This document shows, one piece after another, positions 15,503 to 21,879 of a DNA stretch of 36,634 nucleotides. Source of the stretch: Thermoleophilaceae bacterium. GTDB lineage: Bacteria; Actinomycetota; Thermoleophilia; Solirubrobacterales; Thermoleophilaceae. The stretch is from assembly GCA_025928265.1 (NCBI GenBank), contig JAICJV010000023.1, positions 1 to 36,634 on the forward strand, written 5' to 3'. The position numbers and the translations under genes are program-made. The notes under the pieces are model-generated. The model searched no databases, was not told the origin of the DNA, and was given only the letters and a program-made list of their open reading frames with translations. Each line of letters begins with the position of its first letter. The first letter of the stretch is position 1.

Positions 15503-16611
15503 TGGGCGACGACGTCATCCTCGTCATCGTCGTCGTCACGGCGCTGCTGTTCGACTTCACGAACGGCTTCCACGACACCGCCAACGTCGTCGCCACCTCG
15601 ATCTCCACGCGCGCGATGCCGCCGCGTGTCGCCGTCACGATGGCCGCGGTCCTCAACTTCGTGGGCGCGTTCATCTCCCTCGCGGTGGCCGCGACCGTGG
15701 GGAAGGGGATCGTCGAGTCCGGGTCGGTCACCTCGACCACGGTGTTCGCGGGATTGATCGGCGCGATCGCCTGGAACCTGGCCACCTGGTATTTCGGCCT
15801 GCCCTCGAGCTCGTCGCACGCTCTGATCGGCGGCATCGTGGGCTCCACCCTCGTGGCCGAGGGCACCAGCGCGGTCAAGTTCGACGGGCTTCTCGGCAAG
15901 GTGATCGTCCCGGCGCTCATCGCGCCGCTGGTCGCCTTCGTGGTCGCCGGGCTCGCGATCATCGCCGCCTATGCGATCGTCGGGCGTCTGCGGCCGGGGT
16001 CGGTCACGCAGGGCTACCGGCTCGGCCAGTGGGCGTCGGGCGGATTGCTCGCGCTGTCGCACGGGACGAACGACGCGCAGAAGACGATGGGCATCATCAC
16101 GCTCGCGCTCGTCGCGCACGGCTCGATCGCGGCGAACAACTTCCACGTGCCGGACTGGGTCGTGATCTCGTCGGCCACCTCGATCGCGCTCGGCACGTAC
16201 ATCGGCGGCTGGCGGATCATCAAGACGATGGCCACGCGCATCATCAAGATGGACGCCGCGCAGGGCTTCTCGGCGTCGGGCGCCGGAGCGGCGGTCATCC
16301 TCGCGTCGTCGCACTTCGGCTATCCGCTCTCCACCACGCACGTGATCAACGGCGGGATCCTCGGCGCGGGCGCGGCCAAGCGGCTGTCGGCGGTGCGCTG
16401 GGGCATCGCCGGCAACATCGCGATCGCGTGGGTGCTCACGCTCCCGATGGCCGCGCTGATCGGCGCGATCGTCTACGGCATCACGCGGGTGTTCGGCACC
16501 GGCGCGGCCGGCCCGATCGTCGTGTCCGGCCTGCTGCTGGCCGCGCTGCTCGTCATCTTCGTCCGCCGCTTCCAGCAGGGCTCGCCGGTCACGGCCACCG
16601 GGGCGCCGTGA
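15502..16611 (+). CDS. pit: Pit-type inorganic phosphate transporter
   Basis: 369 residues from ATG 15502. It is an integral membrane symporter for metal-phosphate or H+/phosphate. Two inverted family signatures are visible: FDFTNGFHDTANVVATSIST near the N-terminus with PSSSSHALIGGIVG, and LSHGTNDAQKTMGII with PLSTTHVINGGILG in the second half. About ten hydrophobic helices fill the rest. The length fits short Pit proteins. The one-base overlap with the DUF47 gene and the 4-base overlap with the next gene show a coupled three-gene operon. Confidence 0.94.
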   Translation: MGDDVILVIVVVTALLFDFTNGFHDTANVVATSISTRAMPPRVAVTMAAVLNFVGAFISLAVAATVGKGIVESGSVTSTTVFAGLIGAIAWNLATWYFGLPSSSSHALIGGIVGSTLVAEGTSAVKFDGLLGKVIVPALIAPLVAFVVAGLAIIAAYAIVGRLRPGSVTQGYRLGQWASGGLLALSHGTNDAQKTMGIITLALVAHGSIAANNFHVPDWVVISSATSIALGTYIGGWRIIKTMATRIIKMDAAQGFSASGAGAAVILASSHFGYPLSTTHVINGGILGAGAAKRLSAVRWGIAGNIAIAWVLTLPMAALIGAIVYGITRVFGTGAAGPIVVSGLLLAALLVIFVRRFQQGSPVTATGAP

Positions 16612-16859
16612 GTCCTGTCGCCGGCACGATCGTCGACTGGGGGGCGCTCGCGAACGTCGTGCTGGCGTCGCTGATCACGGGCGTCGGAGTCACGGTGTTC
16701 TTCTCGTTCGCGATCGTCGGTATGACGCGATTCGCCGAGATGCGGCGCGACCAGCGCCCGCTCGGGGCGGCGGCCTACGCCGCGCTCGGGCTCGTCGGGT
16801 TCGCGGTGACGGTGGCCGGCGTTGTAGCGGCCATCATCGTCATGACGCACAAGAGTTGA
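16608..16859 (+). CDS. small two-helix membrane protein downstream of Pit
   Basis: 83 residues. GTG 16608 overlaps the Pit stop (GTGA). Two membrane helices (about 13-35 and 53-78) flank a short basic cytoplasmic loop (TRFAEMRRDQRPLG). No known family is recognised. The coupling suggests a subunit or regulator of phosphate uptake, but this is inference from position only. The 70-bp repeat array starts 2 bases after its stop. Confidence 0.75.
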   Translation: MSPVAGTIVDWGALANVVLASLITGVGVTVFFSFAIVGMTRFAEMRRDQRPLGAAAYAALGLVGFAVTVAGVVAAIIVMTHKS

Positions 16860-16860
16860 A

Positions 16861-17066
16861 CGAGGAAATGTTCGGCCGCGCTCGGCCTGCCGCTGCACTG
16901 CCGCTGCGCGCGCACGCAGCCCCCATAACCCGAGGAAATGTTCGGCCGCGCTCGGCCTGCCGCTGCATTGCCGCTGCGCGCGCACGCGGCCTCCATAACC
17001 CGAGGAAATGTTCGGCCGCGCTCGGCCTGCCGCTGCATTGCCGCTGCGCGCGCACGCGGCCTCCAT
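16861..17066. repeat. three-copy 70-bp tandem repeat filling a convergent intergenic gap
   Basis: Units start at 16861, 16931 and 17001, each with CGAGGAAATGTTCGGCCGCG. Units 2 and 3 are identical over their shared 66 bases. Unit 1 differs at only a few positions. Each unit contains GGCCGCG (unit bases 14-20) and CGCGGCC (55-61), an inverted pair degraded by one base in unit 1. In the last unit the sequence after it changes to CATTTCC (17064-17070), which pairs with GGAAATG (17004-17010), so unit 3 is bounded by nested inverted repeats. The array occupies essentially the whole gap between the Pit-operon stop and the convergent aminotransferase stop. Seventy is not a multiple of three, so coding use is unlikely. 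Confidence 0.97.
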
Positions 17067-17069
17067 TTC

Positions 17070-18152
17070 CTATAGCGCCGAAAGAAGCCGCTCCAGGTCG
17101 TCCTCGGTCGACCACGCGCCGACTGACGCGCGCACGAGGCCGCGGCCGGGCAGGTGGCGCACGACCACGCCGGCGTCGGCCAGCCGCGCGACCTCGCCCT
17201 CGGGGTCGTCCGAGTGCCACGACACGAGCGTGCTGCGGCCGCGCGGCGCCACCTCGCGGCCGCGTTCGCGGAGTCCGTCCGCCAGCTGCTCGGCCAGGTC
17301 GGCCGCGCGCTCGTTGATCTCCGCGAGGCCGTACTCCGCATACATCTCCGCCGCCGCCAGCGCCCAGCTCGTGGCCGGCCCGGGGGCGACGCCCATGTCG
17401 AAGCGCCGCGCGCCCTCATGCGCGATCAGCTCCGACGCGCGCGCGGGCTCGGCAAGCGACCCGTAGCCAGGCCACGGCGGGTCGAGCTCGTTCGCCACCT
17501 CGCGGCGCACGTAGAGGCAGCCGCTGCCGTCCGGCCCGCACATCCACTTCTGACCGGAGGCGGCGTAGAAGTCGCAGCCGAGCTCGCCCATGTCGAGCGG
17601 TACCGCGCCGATGCCCTGCGCGCCGTCGAGGATCACGCGCACGCCGCTCGCCCGTAGAGCCGCTGCGTCCACGACCTTGCCGCCCACCCACGAGACGTGC
17701 GAGCAGGCCACCAGCTTCGTGCGCGGCCCGATCGCGTTCGCGATCTCGGCGAACGGCGCCATGCGCACCTCGAAGCCGAGCCGTCGCCGCGCGACCTCGA
17801 GCGGGGCCAGCAGGCCCGGATGCTCCTCGTCGCTCGTCAGCACCTCGTCGCCGGGTCCGACGTCGCGGATCGCCGACAGGGCCGTCGACATCCCGTCGGT
17901 GGTCGATCGCGTGAGAGCGACGTCGTCCGGCTCGCACGCCATGAAGCCGGCGAGCCGCGCGCGCAGTTGCACGGCCAGGTCTTTCAGCGCCTCGAAGTAG
18001 GCGGCGCCGCTGCGGCCTCCGTCGAGTTCGAGCCGCAGCCGCGCGACGGCGGCGTCATGGCCGCGCCGCGGGACGGGGCCGTCCGTGCCCGCGTTCAGGT
18101 ACGCGACGCGTTCGAGGACGGGGAACTCGGAGCGCAGGCGGGCGGGGTCCAC
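17070..18152 (-). CDS. class V aminotransferase (cysteine desulfurase-like)
   Basis: 360 residues from GTG 18152. The fold-type I PLP pattern is clear: AYLNAGTDGPVP near the start, TRSTTDGMSTAL for the cofactor phosphate, DEEHPGLLAPLE, SHVSWVGGKVVD, then ILDGAQGIGAVPLD with the PLP-binding Asp and SGQKWMCGPDGSGCLY with the PLP lysine. The C-terminal domain has the RAS segment that binds substrate carboxylate in this family. It resembles the isopenicillin-N epimerase / cysteine-desulfurase-like group rather than IscS proper, because the mobile catalytic Cys loop of IscS is not seen. The substrate is unknown. TATCCT sits 7 bases before the start, consistent with a leaderless mRNA. Confidence 0.9.
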   Translation of the reverse strand: MDPARLRSEFPVLERVAYLNAGTDGPVPRRGHDAAVARLRLELDGGRSGAAYFEALKDLAVQLRARLAGFMACEPDDVALTRSTTDGMSTALSAIRDVGPGDEVLTSDEEHPGLLAPLEVARRRLGFEVRMAPFAEIANAIGPRTKLVACSHVSWVGGKVVDAAALRASGVRVILDGAQGIGAVPLDMGELGCDFYAASGQKWMCGPDGSGCLYVRREVANELDPPWPGYGSLAEPARASELIAHEGARRFDMGVAPGPATSWALAAAEMYAEYGLAEINERAADLAEQLADGLRERGREVAPRGRSTLVSWHSDDPEGEVARLADAGVVVRHLPGRGLVRASVGAWSTEDDLERLLSAL

Positions 18153-18159
18153 CGGCCGC

Positions 18160-18169
18160 AGGATATGGT
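18160..18169. promoter_or_regulatory. overlapping divergent -10 boxes
   Basis: The ten bases AGGATATGGT carry TATCCT on the minus strand (18165-18160) and TATGGT on the plus strand (18164-18169). Each ends exactly 7 bases before a GTG (18152 on minus, 18177 on plus). The two boxes share the TA pair at 18164-18165. The whole intergenic space between the two starts is 24 bases. Confidence 0.6.
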
Positions 18170-18176
18170 CCCGCCG

Positions 18177-18920
18177 GTGATCGTCGAGCGCTCGATGTCA
18201 GATCAGTGGCTCTCGAACGCGTACCTGGTCGCCGACGAGCCCGGCGGGCACGGCGTGATCATCGACTCGGGCGGCCCGTCGCAGCCGCTGCTCGACGCGG
18301 TCGAACGGCTCGACCTGACGGTCCCGTACCTGCTGCTCACGCATCACCACCACGACCACGTCGCGGAGAACCACGTGTACCAGGAGCGCCTGGGGGTGCA
18401 GATCCTCGCCCACCCGCTCGAGGCCGAGAACCTGCTCGACGTGGATCGCGCGATCGAGCCGGGCGAGGTGATCGAGCTCGGCGGCCTGCGCGTGGACGGG
18501 CTGCACACTCCGGGGCACACCGCGGGGATGCTCTCGTTCCGCGTGAACGACGATGCGGTGTTCACCGGCGACACGCTCTTCAAGGGATCGGTGGGCGGCG
18601 TGCGCGCGCCCGGCCACACCACGTTCGAGGACCTGAAGGCATCGATCATGGACGTGCTGATGAAGCTGCCGCCCGAGACGGTCGTGCACCCGGGCCACAC
18701 CGACCCGACGACGATCGCCGCCGAGTGGGAGCAGAACCCCTTCATCCGAATCTGGCGCGGCCTCGATCCCGAGGGCGACGACCGCTGCAGCGTGCAGGGC
18801 GAATCGGCCCGCCTCATCCTGTGGGGCCCGGACTACGACGGTGGCCACAAGGCGTGGGTCCGGTGGGACGACAGCGGTAGAGACGACATCGTCCCGGGGT
18901 CGGTCGTCGAGCGGGAGTAG
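18177..18920 (+). CDS. metallo-beta-lactamase-fold hydrolase (glyoxalase II-like)
   Basis: 247 residues from GTG 18177, which gives MIVERSMSDQWLSNAYLVAD. ATG 18165 in the same frame is rejected because it falls inside the -10 box. The metal-binding motifs are complete: THHHHDH (HxHxDH), HTPGHTAG, FTGDTLF and HPGHTDPTT. The first 190 residues form the standard glyoxalase II-like domain that hydrolyses thioesters or related esters with two metals. The last 60 residues (RLILWGPDYDGGHKAWVRWDDSG...) are an extra acidic/aromatic tail. It is cytoplasmic, with no signal peptide. Substrate unknown. It shares a promoter region with the class V aminotransferase. Confidence 0.9.
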   Translation: MIVERSMSDQWLSNAYLVADEPGGHGVIIDSGGPSQPLLDAVERLDLTVPYLLLTHHHHDHVAENHVYQERLGVQILAHPLEAENLLDVDRAIEPGEVIELGGLRVDGLHTPGHTAGMLSFRVNDDAVFTGDTLFKGSVGGVRAPGHTTFEDLKASIMDVLMKLPPETVVHPGHTDPTTIAAEWEQNPFIRIWRGLDPEGDDRCSVQGESARLILWGPDYDGGHKAWVRWDDSGRDDIVPGSVVERE

Positions 18921-18927
18921 AGAAAGC

Positions 18928-18972
18928 GGAAAGCGGAAAGCGGTGAGACCTAGCCCCCGCTTTCCGCTTTCC
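18928..18972. terminator. bidirectional terminator with 16-bp perfect stem
   Basis: GGAAAGCGGAAAGCGG (18928-18943) pairs perfectly with CCGCTTTCCGCTTTCC (18957-18972) across a 13-base loop. The left arm belongs to a run of three AAAGCGG repeats. It separates the convergent hydrolase (stop 18920) and Rpf-like gene (stop 18987). No long T-tract follows; the plus-strand tail is AACTTCCAGTTTCCC. Confidence 0.75.
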
Positions 18973-18986
18973 AACTTCCAGTTTCC

Positions 18987-19475
18987 CTAGCTACCGCAAA
19001 CCGGCCACGGGCTCGTGCCGGACTGCGCGAGCAGCATCGCCGCCCGCTTGTCCTGCTCCGCCTCCGGGGCCGCGGCGGGGTCGCCGCTGCCGCCCACGGA
19101 TGCCCATGTCCCGTAGTCGAACTGGTACTTCCCGCGGAACTGACCGCCCCCGCCCACGGCGCTCGGGTTGCCACCCGATTCGCACGCTGCGATGGCCTGG
19201 AGCTGCGGCGATGCGGCGCTGCCGCCTGCCGCGGGGGTGCCGGCTGTCTTGGCGCGCTTGCGCTTGATCGCCTCCGCGCGCTTGTGCTTCGCCCGCTGAA
19301 CGGCGGTCGTGAGCTTCTGCTTCGCCTCGTGGCGGAGCTGGACGCTCGCGTCACCCGCGTGGGCGGGTGGGTTGGTGTTCACACTGCCTGTCTCGTTTTC
19401 ATCTGTCGCTGCAAACGCGACTGCCGGGGCCGCGGCCGCGAAGGCGCACAGCAGACCGGCGAGAACCTTCCTCAA
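18987..19475 (-). CDS. Rpf-like secreted transglycosylase (resuscitation-promoting type)
   Basis: 162 residues from TTG 19475. This start is set by AGGAGG (19489-19484) 8 bases upstream and by the signal peptide RKVLAGLLCAFAAAAPAVAFA that begins there. A Lys/Arg-rich helix (about 50-80, QRAKHKRAEAIKRKRAK) follows, which would bind anionic wall polymers. Residues about 90-160 form the compact transglycosylase-like Rpf domain: LQAIAACESGGNPSAV with catalytic E99, GGGGQFRGKYQFDYGTW, and a closing Cys in WPVCG that can pair with the Cys next to E99. The enzyme cleaves peptidoglycan glycan strands outside the cell and in actinobacteria promotes growth from dormancy. Confidence 0.9.
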   Translation of the reverse strand: MRKVLAGLLCAFAAAAPAVAFAATDENETGSVNTNPPAHAGDASVQLRHEAKQKLTTAVQRAKHKRAEAIKRKRAKTAGTPAAGGSAASPQLQAIAACESGGNPSAVGGGGQFRGKYQFDYGTWASVGGSGDPAAAPEAEQDKRAAMLLAQSGTSPWPVCGS

Positions 19476-19586
19476 GGGAAGAGCCTCCTGTTTCGGGATC
19501 GCTTTCGCTCTCCGCCCTCGGCGCGCGGTTCCATCCGCGCGCAATCGGGAACGAGCAGGCGCTTCCGCGGTTCGCTCGTTCGCGAG
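19476..19586 (-). promoter_or_regulatory. structured 5' leader of the Rpf-like gene
   Basis: About 111 bases lie between the predicted transcription start (near 19586) and TTG 19475. Two perfect hairpins occur: GAACGAGC (19581-19574) with GCTCGTTC (19556-19549) over a 17-base loop, then GCGCGCGG (19542-19535) with CCGCGCGC (19528-19521) over a 6-base loop, followed by the AGGAGG site. I do not recognise a known riboswitch. Rpf genes in other actinobacteria can carry c-di-AMP riboswitches, but that consensus is not seen here. Confidence 0.5.
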
Positions 19587-19592
19587 TGTTCG

Positions 19593-19598
19593 AACTTA
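19593..19598 (-). promoter_or_regulatory. -10 box of the Rpf-like gene
   Basis: TAAGTT on the minus strand (19598-19593) puts the transcription start near 19586. No -35 hexamer is evident, as expected for an activator-dependent promoter. Confidence 0.5.
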
Positions 19599-19619
19599 GG
19601 CCCCCATTCGGGGGGTGCC

Positions 19620-19635
19620 CGTGACGTGCGTCACA
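19620..19635 (-). promoter_or_regulatory. CRP-like binding site at -41.5 of the rpf promoter
   Basis: GTGACGTGCGTCAC (19621-19634) is a palindrome with arms GTGACG/CGTCAC. It matches the TGTGA-N6-TCACA operator of CRP-family regulators with one mismatch in the outer base. Its centre (between 19627 and 19628) is 41.5 bases upstream of the predicted rpf start at 19586, the class II activator position. CRP/GlxR control of rpf genes is established in mycobacteria and corynebacteria. Confidence 0.6.
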
Positions 19636-19681
19636 GTGAGCGGGGTCCTGCAAAGCGGTGCAGATACCCGTCCGGTGCCCG

Positions 19682-19708
19682 TTGACACGTCGTTTCCGGC
19701 GCTATACT
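19682..19708 (+). promoter_or_regulatory. promoter of the infC-rpmI-rplT operon
   Basis: A perfect TTGACA (19682-19687) and TATACT (19703-19708) are separated by 15 bases, which predicts transcription from about 19715. These are the strongest hexamers in the window, as expected for ribosomal genes. The 15-base spacer is shorter than optimal. Confidence 0.7.
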
Positions 19709-19714
19709 CGCCGC

Positions 19715-19836
19715 GAATGCAGGGCACTCACATCACTGGTTACGACAGCCTTTGACGTTCACCCGTCGACCGCCCGTGCCCTCCCGACGACTCCGGAGTA
19801 CCGCTCACCTTTGACGTCTAGCTCGCTGTTCGCCTA
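19715..19836 (+). promoter_or_regulatory. infC 5' leader, possible autoregulatory RNA
   Basis: About 122 bases. AGGGCAC (19721-19727) can pair with GTGCCCT (19776-19782). GACG/CGTC (19754-19757, 19764-19767) forms a small inner hairpin. ACTCCGGAGT (19790-19799) is a palindrome. CCTTTGACGT occurs twice (19749-19758 and 19808-19817). No ribosome binding site precedes GTG 19837. IF3/L35/L20 operons are translationally autoregulated in other bacteria, so a regulatory role is plausible but unproven. Confidence 0.4.
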
Positions 19837-20547
19837 GTGCCGATCCCTCGACGGTTCGATCGGCGCCCGCCTGAGCGGGACACAACGCGCATCAACGAGC
19901 GGATCCGCGTGCCGGAGGTGCGCCTCATCGGCGACGACGGCCAGCAGGTCGGGGTCGTCTCGCGCGACGAGGCGCTGAAGTACGCGCAGTCGCGCGACCT
20001 CGACCTCGTCGAGGTGGCCGCCGAAGCGCGCCCGCCCGTCGTGCGGGTGCTCGACTACTCGAAGTACAAGTACGAGCAGGAGCAGAAGGCCAAGGCGGCT
20101 CGCAAGCACCAGAAGCAGGTCACGGTGCGCGAGATCAAGCTGCGACCGAAGATCGCGGAGAACGACTACGAGACGAAGAAGGGCCACGTGGTCCGCTTCC
20201 TCGAGCACAGCGACCGCGTGAAGGTCACGATCATGTTCCGCGGCCGCGAGACGACGCATCCCGAGCGCGGCGAGGCGCTGCTCATGCGGCTGGCCGACGA
20301 CGTGGCCGAACTGGGCGCGGTCGAGCAGCGGCCGTCACTCGACGGGCGGAACATGACCATGGTGCTCGCGCCGACGCGCCACGAGGGCATGGACGACGCA
20401 GCCGCGGCAGACGACACCGCCAGCCAGGGCGGCAGCCGCCGCAAGCGCGAGGCGCGCGCCAAGCGCGAGCAGAAGCAGAGCGGCAGCCCGCCGCCGCCGA
20501 CGGCCGCCGACGAGGCGACTGACGACGCGGCTGACGACGCCGCCTGA
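19837..20547 (+). CDS. infC: translation initiation factor IF-3
   Basis: 236 residues from GTG 19837. IF-3 binds the 30S subunit, blocks premature 50S joining and proofreads the start codon. The N-domain begins [29 protein letters not shown] (from about residue 19). A Lys-rich linker helix ([16 protein letters not shown]) follows, then the C-domain ([42 protein letters not shown]). A low-complexity tail (about 185-236) alternates Ala/Asp and Arg/Lys stretches and is longer than usual. The first 18 residues are a basic extension. No Shine-Dalgarno is visible, so the exact start is less certain than the identity; rare start codons are known for infC. Confidence 0.95.
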   Translation: MPIPRRFDRRPPERDTTRINERIRVPEVRLIGDDGQQVGVVSRDEALKYAQSRDLDLVEVAAEARPPVVRVLDYSKYKYEQEQKAKAARKHQKQVTVREIKLRPKIAENDYETKKGHVVRFLEHSDRVKVTIMFRGRETTHPERGEALLMRLADDVAELGAVEQRPSLDGRNMTMVLAPTRHEGMDDAAAADDTASQGGSRRKREARAKREQKQSGSPPPPTAADEATDDAADDAA

Positions 20548-20593
20548 GCGGGTGCGGCCGCGGGCCGCTCGTCTGCTTAACTAGCGCCTTCCC

Positions 20594-20788
20594 ATGCCGA
20601 AGATGAAGACTCACTCCGGCGCCAAGAAGCGCTTCCGCCTGACCGCCAAGGGCAAGGTGCGCGCGCGGCATGCCATGAAGAGCCACATCCTCGGCAAGAA
20701 GAACGCGAAGCGGCGGCGCCGGCTCGACGAGCCGGTCCACCTCAAGCCGCAGGACGCCAAGCGGGCGAAGGAGCTTCTGGGCAAGTGA
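20594..20788 (+). CDS. rpmI: 50S ribosomal protein L35
   Basis: 64 residues from ATG 20594. [22 protein letters not shown] and the [14 protein letters not shown] core are diagnostic of L35, a small basic 50S protein. It follows infC by 46 bases without an obvious ribosome binding site. Its stop overlaps the rplT start (GTGA), giving equal expression of L35 and L20. Confidence 0.97.
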   Translation: MPKMKTHSGAKKRFRLTAKGKVRARHAMKSHILGKKNAKRRRRLDEPVHLKPQDAKRAKELLGK

Positions 20789-21144
20789 GCCGCGTCAAGC
20801 GTTCAGTGCACGCCCGCAAGAAGCGCCGCGAGGCACTCTCGCGCGCGAAGGGCTACCGCGGCGAGAAGCACTCGTCGTACCGCCGCGCGAAGGAGCAGCT
20901 GCTCAAGTCCGACTCCTACGCGTACCGCGACCGGCGCAACAAGAAGCGCGACTTCCGCCGCCTCTGGATCACCCGCATCAACGCCGCCGCGCGCCGCGAG
21001 GGCATGAGCTACAGCGAGTTCATGCACGGCCTCAAGCTGGCCGGCGTCGAGCTTGACCGCAAGGTGCTCGCAGACATCGCCGTCCGCGACGCCGACACGT
21101 TCCGACGTTTTGCCGAGACCGCCCGGGAGGCGTCGGCTGCCTGA
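20785..21144 (+). CDS. rplT: 50S ribosomal protein L20
   Basis: 119 residues from GTG 20785, overlapping rpmI by 4 bases. [25 protein letters not shown], the long basic helix, [23 protein letters not shown] and [27 protein letters not shown] match L20 throughout. L20 binds 23S rRNA early in 50S assembly and is the autoregulator of this operon in several bacteria. A strong terminator follows. Confidence 0.97.
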   Translation: MSRVKRSVHARKKRREALSRAKGYRGEKHSSYRRAKEQLLKSDSYAYRDRRNKKRDFRRLWITRINAAARREGMSYSEFMHGLKLAGVELDRKVLADIAVRDADTFRRFAETAREASAA

Positions 21145-21172
21145 TCGCAGAACCGCACGCGAATCACTCCCG

Positions 21173-21198
21173 GGGCGCCCAGCGAGGCGCCCTTTTTT
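21173..21198 (+). terminator. intrinsic terminator after rplT
   Basis: GGGCGCC (21173-21179) and GGCGCCC (21186-21192) form a perfect 7-bp stem with a 6-base loop, followed by six T (21193-21198). It is the most canonical terminator in the window. The ATG of the next gene starts on the base right after the T-tract. Confidence 0.92.
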
Positions 21199-21879
21199 AT
21201 GATCACTTCCAAGGACAACCAGCAGCTCAAGACGATCCGCAAGCTCCTCCAGAAGCGCCGCGACGGGCTGTTCGTGGCCGAGGGCGAGGACCTGGTCGAC
21301 GCGGCCGCCGCGAACGGCTGGGAGCCGGAGATCCTGCTGCGCGCCGGGGAGGACGTCGAGCCCGATCTCCTGCCGAGCTCGCTGGGCAGCGGCACGCGCG
21401 TCGTGGGCGTGTATCGCGAGCGCTGGTCACAGCCCGGCGGCGAGCTCTCCGTCTACCTGCACGCAGTCCACGACCCCGGCAACGTCGGCACGATCATCCG
21501 CAGCGCCCACGCGCTCGCCGACGGCCCCGTGATCCTCGGCCCCGACTGCGCCGACCCCTACGGGCCGAAAGCCGTCCGCGCGAGCATGGGCTCGATCTTC
21601 GCGCGCCCACCGGGGAGGGCAGACTTCGAGGCGTTGGGGGGAACGACCATCGCTCTCGACAGGGCAGCCCGCAGCCCGCTGTCCGCGCTGGAGGCGCAAC
21701 CGCCGGAGGTGGTCTGCCTGGGCGCGGAGCGGACCGGCCTGCCCTCCGCGTTGCTGCGGGCTGCCACTCTGACGGCGCACATCCCGATGAGAGCCGACGG
21801 CCCGGACTCGATCAACGTCGGAATGGCGGCGGCGATCGCGCTCTACGAGCGGCGGAATAGGATCACCGCCCGTGCCTGA
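21199..21879 (+). CDS. TrmH/SpoU-family RNA 2'-O-methyltransferase
   Basis: 226 residues from ATG 21199. It methylates ribose 2'-OH in rRNA or tRNA with S-adenosylmethionine through a knotted SPOUT fold. The N-terminal substrate-binding part opens ITSKDNQQLKTIRKLLQKRRDGLFVAEGEDLV, as in RlmB/TsnR-like enzymes, which supports this start. SPOUT motifs 1-3 are HDPGNVGTIIRSAHALADG, LGAERTGLP and IPMRADGPDSINVGMAAAIALYE. The ATG directly follows the T-tract of the rplT terminator and has no ribosome binding site. It overlaps pheS by 8 bases. The target nucleotide is not determined. Confidence 0.92.
   Translation: MITSKDNQQLKTIRKLLQKRRDGLFVAEGEDLVDAAAANGWEPEILLRAGEDVEPDLLPSSLGSGTRVVGVYRERWSQPGGELSVYLHAVHDPGNVGTIIRSAHALADGPVILGPDCADPYGPKAVRASMGSIFARPPGRADFEALGGTTIALDRAARSPLSALEAQPPEVVCLGAERTGLPSALLRAATLTAHIPMRADGPDSINVGMAAAIALYERRNRITARA

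Noticed and set aside
16861-17066. CRISPR array
   Set aside because: Repeats are directly adjacent 70-bp units with no unique spacers, and no cas genes are nearby.
19476-19600. c-di-AMP (ydaO-type) riboswitch upstream of the Rpf-like gene
   Set aside because: Expected from known rpf genes, but the conserved ydaO sequence blocks are not found on either strand; only unassigned hairpins are seen.
19885-19900. A rare non-ATG start of infC just before the INERIR segment
   Set aside because: Rare infC start codons are known, but no ribosome binding site singles out this position; GTG 19837 is kept as the simplest choice.
21145-21200. T-box or other tRNA-sensing leader for pheST
   Set aside because: The gap contains only a simple terminator hairpin and is too short; pheS begins inside the preceding gene.
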